Assembly (NCBI GenBank): GCA_001414345.1
Contig: LLCB01000013.1
Span: forward strand, 124,001-188,000
Length of the DNA: 64,000 nucleotides
DNA from: Hymenoscyphus infarciens
Lineage: Eukaryota; Ascomycota; Leotiomycetes; Helotiales; Helotiaceae
Direction: 5' to 3'
This document shows, piece by piece, positions 59,461 to 64,000 of the stretch. The notes beneath the pieces are model-generated. The model saw only the letters and a list, made by a program, of their open reading frames with translations, was not told the origin of the DNA and did no database searches. A program made the translations under genes and the position numbers. How positions within the stretch are numbered: position 1 is the stretch's first letter; each line of letters starts with the position of its first letter.

Positions 59461-60570
59461 TTTGATTTCGAGGTTTCCTCAAATCCTTATCCCCATAGCC
59501 TCTGCAACGCAACTTGGTTGTGTATTTATATCCTACCCTCTATTTGTTTCATTGCCGTTGCAATGGTCAAGTTTTACAGCTTCTGTATCCGATCGATCGC
59601 AGGGGGTTTGTATTGAATAGACTTGGGCTGCGGGGGTTTGTTTGGATGCTAGAACCTGACTTCAGAAGGTTTGGTTTGGCTCTTGTGCCTGCTTCTGGGA
59701 AACAATTCATTAGCCTTTTTCGCAGAAGCGAGATGGAAGAAACACGCAACCAGAACAAGAAGCTCCATACTGAGTGAGAAGGACCATACTGCTGTTGATA
59801 CTCGAGTCGGATGCCCAACAGAGGTGATAGGTAAGGAAAGTTCAAGAGGAAGGGGGGCTTAGACGAGGCCTCCAAAACTTTTATTTTGGAAAAGATCCCG
59901 AGGCAGGCGGTCGGCGGTCTCGCGAAAAAAGTAGATAGGTACGTTCCTTTTCCGAACCCAAAATCAGCAAGAGCTATTCCAAACCCACCTTCAACAGGTT
60001 GCTCCTCCCAAGTTCCTCCTATGGGACAAATCATACCTGCTCCCAACATTCAAGAATCCCATAATACAAGTCCTCCCCATCAGCACCGACGATGGCAACA
60101 ATCTTTGGGCTCTTCAACACCCATCCCAAAGTCGCGCAATCGAAACAAATGATAACGACACCCATTTCTTCCTACAATCCCACGTTACACAAGAAAACCT
60201 GCAAGAAGACCAATCAGGAAACGAAAACCCCTATTAGGAAACCAGTGGATAAATACCAAGGCTCGCAACTGACAATAAAAGCGGCAGTAAATACCTGCTC
60301 GTTGTTCCAGCTTTCGATGGTAATTCAAAGTATCTACTCTAAATACTTGGGACGATTTGAATTTGGGTTAGATAGGAACAATCAAACTTTCGTAATCCCA
60401 CCTATCTAGATTACTTCATCTTATCCCAGAAGCTCAGAACAACGAGAGGTATCAAGGATATCTACTGCCGCTTTTACTCTCCATCGCTCGCGAGCAAGGC
60501 AAATTCAAAAGTGCAAAAGTGCAAAAAACCCCGAATCTCCCAATACCAACATCCAAAACCCCTCAACCAC

Positions 60571-60890
60571 TCAATCCACCCCAAAGCCCTTTACCAGCCT
60601 CCTTTCCACCTCGTAAACCACAAAAGCTCCTTCCCGCATCCTAGTCCGGCATTTGGAGGGTTTGCAGATTGTTTACGAACCACGAAACCCGACACATCAG
60701 TTGCCCCTCTAGAGTCCGATCTGAGTTCTGACCAGAAACCATCTATCAGGTAACTCAAGTATCTCAATCCACCCCAAAGACCCATTCCAGCCTCAACAAG
60801 CCTCCCTCAGTCCGGCATTTGTTCACGAACCACTCAACCCGACATATCAGTTCCCCCTCTAGAGATCTATCTTATCTATCAGGTAACACG
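60571..60890. repeat. Imperfect tandem duplication
   Basis: Unit 1 (60571-60763) and unit 2 (60764-60890) share, in order, TCAATCCACCCCAAAG, CCAGCCTC, AGTCCGGCATTTG, ACGAACCAC..AACCCGACA, TATCAGTT.CCCCTCTAGAG and TATCAGGTAAC. Unit 2 lacks about 60 bp. Non-coding as far as I can tell. Confidence 0.75.
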
Positions 60891-61791
60891 TCCTAACCGA
60901 CGACACCTTGCATCTCTAACGAAGCTCTTCCGAGCAAAAAACGCAAACTGCCGTTGCAGTGCCGGTCTGCGTCTTGCCGTCTTACCCTCCATATCGACCA
61001 ATCGACAAATCGAGAATCGGATTCGAAAGAACCTCGAAATACGAAAAACGACAACTGGTTTCGAATTGCGGAACGAAAGAGTGAGTGCAGGAAAGTTGGG
61101 GCTGGCGGAAATACGAAAGTTCCCTAAGTTCACGGGGTGCAGGAATTGGTAACTGGGTAAGTGCTGTGTACGTCTGTCCGTCCGTCTCCTACCCCCAATT
61201 CTTGGACCAAGACTCGAAAAATCAATCATTCAATCAATTCAATACCGTTACCCTACAAGTCTCGAACAACTAAACCCCTATTATTCATCATTTCAGAAGA
61301 GCTACATAGGACAATGGTAAAAGGACAAGTGCCATGGACCACTTTCACAAATCAACACTCAAACTTTCTTTCAACAGCTCCAGTTCTGCGAAGTGAAGTA
61401 TCGAGAGCAAAGTACCAGACATTCAAAACCAAAAGAGAAAGAGATAAGCCTTCCCTTCCAAAGCTAAAAACCACAGCTCTCCAAAATCCAAAGTCCAAAA
61501 AAACTGATACCCGTGTGTGTAGCAAGCAAACAAGTTTCCAAAACCAAAACCAAATCCCCCCAAATAATCGAAACAAATTGCCTTCCTTCCCTACCCCAAC
61601 TCCCTTCATCGAATTCGAAAAACGAAACGAAACAGCATACATATATCCACATAAAGAGAATGGGGGAGGGGGGAGGTCGCAGTATCAGTATCAGTCTCAG
61701 TGCCAGTTAACCGCCCCGCTCCACTCAAAGCCCCGTCGAGTTATCTGTCAGTCAAGGAAATAAAGAGGGAGTGAAATGCAGAAGAATTCAA

Positions 61792-61842
61792 CTCTCCCCT
61801 CCCTTCTGCTCTCCCCTCCCTTCTGCTCTCCCCTCCCTTCTA
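61792..61842. repeat. Three tandem 17 bp units
   Basis: CTCTCCCCTCCCTTCTG is repeated three times; the third copy ends in A. Confidence 0.9.
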
Positions 61843-62035
61843 CAGAACCATCTTCATCTTCTCAACCACCTTTCCTTTACTACCATTTATACCATACCCG
61901 CCAGCCATCCTCCATCACTCTATCCGATAGTTTACATACACTTCCTCGGACATACATACACTTTCTCAAACAGAATAGGATGGAATGGAATAGTTTAAGA
62001 AAGCACTAACCAGGAGACAGACGTTAGATCTTGGG

Positions 62036-63556
62036 CTTAATATAATAGAATAAAATAGAATAGAAAAGAATAGAAAAGAAAAGAAAACGAAGCTAACTAA
62101 CTAACTAAGTAAATAATTAAAATAAATAAACAAGGAATTCCATCTAATTTTCCTTCTTTTCCATTTCCCCGACTCGACTTTAATAAAGAGGCAACGATAA
62201 CTATCTTATCCAACTACTCTATAGATTTCAAGTAAAACAATTATCTTTCAAAGCCTTTATTCTTTAGTTTATAATCTAATAGTAGTCTTATAAATAAAAC
62301 AAGAAGAGTCTCATTCTTAGCTTATACTAAGAAAGCGATAATTCTACTTTAAGTCCTCGATAATACTAGAAGTTAAAAACTACGAGCTCTATAGATATCT
62401 AAGCCTTAGTATTCGCTTAGAATAGGTATTATTCTCTAACTAGAGATAAAGTAGCTAGGATTTTTATATTATTAAGTTTATTACTTAGAGCTTACTAGAC
62501 GTAGTATTTTCTTAGCTAATTTTCAGCTTATTTTCTTACTTAAATATATCTCTCTTTTTTTACTTCTACTATCTATATATTATATAAAATAAAGTATTCT
62601 TATATAAAAAGTAATAGAAATAAAAGCTCTATCTATAAAAAATCCTTAGAATCTTTTAAATATCTAAAGAAGTAACTCTTATATATAAATTATAAATATT
62701 CTATCTACTTCTACTAAAAATATATATAGTACTAAATAGAGATAGCGTTTTCATTCTCCTAACCTACTTAACACGCTTTTCTAAGCTAATTTACTTATTC
62801 TTCTCTTAGTCTTACTTTTTACTCTCGCTCTTCTTCTTCTAACTAATGAAATCACTTAATTCTCCTTTTCTATCTTAGCTTAAAGAGTGTTTAAAGCCTT
62901 TCTAGGCCTAGTAGATAGATAGGCTAGATAAGATATTTATTCTATATATCGATAAATTAAAAGGTAATTACTTACTAAGCTATTAAGAAGCGTAAGCTAG
63001 CTTATTATAGAATAATAGACTTAAGATAAGTAGAAAAGTAAGTAAAACTAGGATATATCTACTAGATTAGAGAATATTTTTTAAGAAATTGTTTTTATAT
63101 TATACTTTATATACTTTTTCTTAGTTTTATCTATTTTATTAGTTTTTAGTGTTTTTAATACTTTTAGAGATTATATTTAATACTACTTTTATCGATCCTA
63201 GTCTAGTCTACGTTCTTCTTTCTTAGCTATTTAACTTTTTTACTTCTTCTATCTTATTCTATTCTCCTCTTTAAGCCTTATCTAGCCTTATCTCTTCTAC
63301 TAAATCTAGCTACTAGCTCTTCTTTTCTTAATCTAAAAGAGATAGTTAGCCTAGATTAGCTAGTCTTTAGACTAAGAAGCGGCTCGAAGAATAAAAACGC
63401 TAAATAGAGACTTTATATTAAGAAGTCTTTTATTTAAAAGCCTAGTAATCTTTAATTTTCTAGTGTTTTCTTACTATTTTATCTTATACTTATTAATTAA
63501 TTATAAGAATAAAAGTAAGTATATAAGTAGTTATCGCTTAGTTTTAGTACTAAAAG
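62036..63556. repeat. RIP-mutated TA-rich block
   Basis: An A-rich microsatellite (TAGAA/AAGAA, 62040-62090) leads into stop-saturated TpA-rich DNA that continues to the window end. No element boundary was recognised apart from the solo LTR. Confidence 0.55.
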
Positions 63557-63878
63557 TATAATAATACGAAATATATACTATTATCGAAGAGGTATATAAG
63601 AGTATATTTAGTAGAATAACGTATTTAAATACTAGATACTAATATAGAAGAAAAGACTAAAATAGGCCTTTTCTAACTATAAGAGAGTAGATAGCTATAT
63701 ATAAGAGATTCGGACGATATAAAAAGAGATTTAGATAATATAAAAAGATCTAAAAGCTATCTAAAAGCTAAACCTGAACTCTTTCTAAGTTAGATAATAT
63801 AAAATAATAACTACTAAAATCTTAGAAATATAGTATATAATATATAATCTCGGCTATATAAGATAGTAGGCTATTATA
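63557..63878 (-). repeat. Solo LTR of the RT2 family (AAAAG target duplication)
   Basis: A 322 bp, diverged match to the RT2 LTR. AAAAG lies directly outside both ends (63552-63556, 63879-63883). More transitions and a ~20 bp internal duplication suggest it is older than the 46.7 kb copy. Confidence 0.85.
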
Positions 63879-64000
63879 AAAAGTATACTAAAAAGTAGTA
63901 ATAAGCTAGAAAATGTTTATAAAATACTACGTCTAGTATTAAGTATATAGTAAGTTATAAGTTAAGCTTCTCTTTTAATACTATTTTATAAACCTTGCTT

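Larger units (their letters stand above)
59500..62035. other. Gene-poor interval with local duplications
   Basis: No complete gene was supported. A plus-strand frame at ~59886-60152 (KIPRQAVGGLAKKVDRYVPF) and one from ATG 61314 (about 149 residues, Lys/Gln/Asn/Pro-rich) look partly coding but lack family resemblance. Local repeats at 60571-60890 and 61792-61842 are listed separately. Confidence 0.35.

Noticed and set aside
59567..60049. 160-aa minus-strand ORF
   Set aside because: The opposite strand reads at least as well, and neither has a recognisable family.
61161..61763. 200-aa plus-strand ORF
   Set aside because: No ATG at the start; Lys/Ser/Thr/Pro/Gln-biased sequence runs into C-rich and A-rich microsatellite-like DNA.

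Overview
The window is nuclear DNA of a filamentous ascomycete. Genes carry 46-160 bp spliceosomal introns with GT..AG ends and CTAAC-type branch points. Fungus-specific families are present (Bli-3, ArAE_2 transporter, SesA/STAND-type N-domain proteins), and very TA-rich blocks show the C-to-T/G-to-A decay of repeat-induced point mutation (RIP). A Leotiomycete-like genome is my guess from this two-speed layout and from protein style; no marker here proves it.

Layout: 0-1.5 kb is a decayed repeat array holding a MITE-like insert. 1.5-9.4 kb holds a large ArAE_2-type membrane transporter (-), the ESCRT-III regulator IST1 (+) and an APH-fold kinase (+). 10.2-17.2 kb is a RIP-ruined block containing a complete 5,715 bp LTR retrotransposon with a GATTC target duplication. 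17.3-19.6 kb has two divergently arranged SesA-like N-domain genes. They are followed by a 930 bp TRIM-like element with 141 bp LTRs, a decayed gene and a solo copy of the same LTR. 23.9-33.1 kb is ordinary housekeeping DNA: Bli-3 (-), a small coiled-coil protein (+), a mitochondrial-type acyl-CoA dehydrogenase (-) and INCENP/Sli15 (+). 33.8-37.5 kb has two neighbouring Cys-rich genes built from exon-sized zinc-binding-like modules. I regard this pair as the best candidate for something undescribed.

38.4-48.2 kb is a second RIP block: a 7.3 kb long-TIR element interrupted by a minus-strand, internally shortened LTR retrotransposon (AGTAA target duplication), plus a solo LTR (GAAAG). 48.4-62 kb is gene-poor: a broken secreted GPI-type protein gene, a 101-aa protein, a conserved acidic protein, a coiled-coil protein with a probable C-terminal membrane anchor, and fragments. 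62-64 kb is a third RIP block with another solo LTR (AAAAG).

Gene models were spliced by eye from splice consensus and frame continuity. Total coding length was checked to be divisible by three for each multi-exon model. Family names come from recognising motifs; no database search was possible. The genes do not form one pathway. The functional themes are membrane traffic (IST1), chromosome segregation (INCENP), fatty-acid or branched-chain acyl-CoA oxidation, and possible self/non-self recognition (SesA-like genes).
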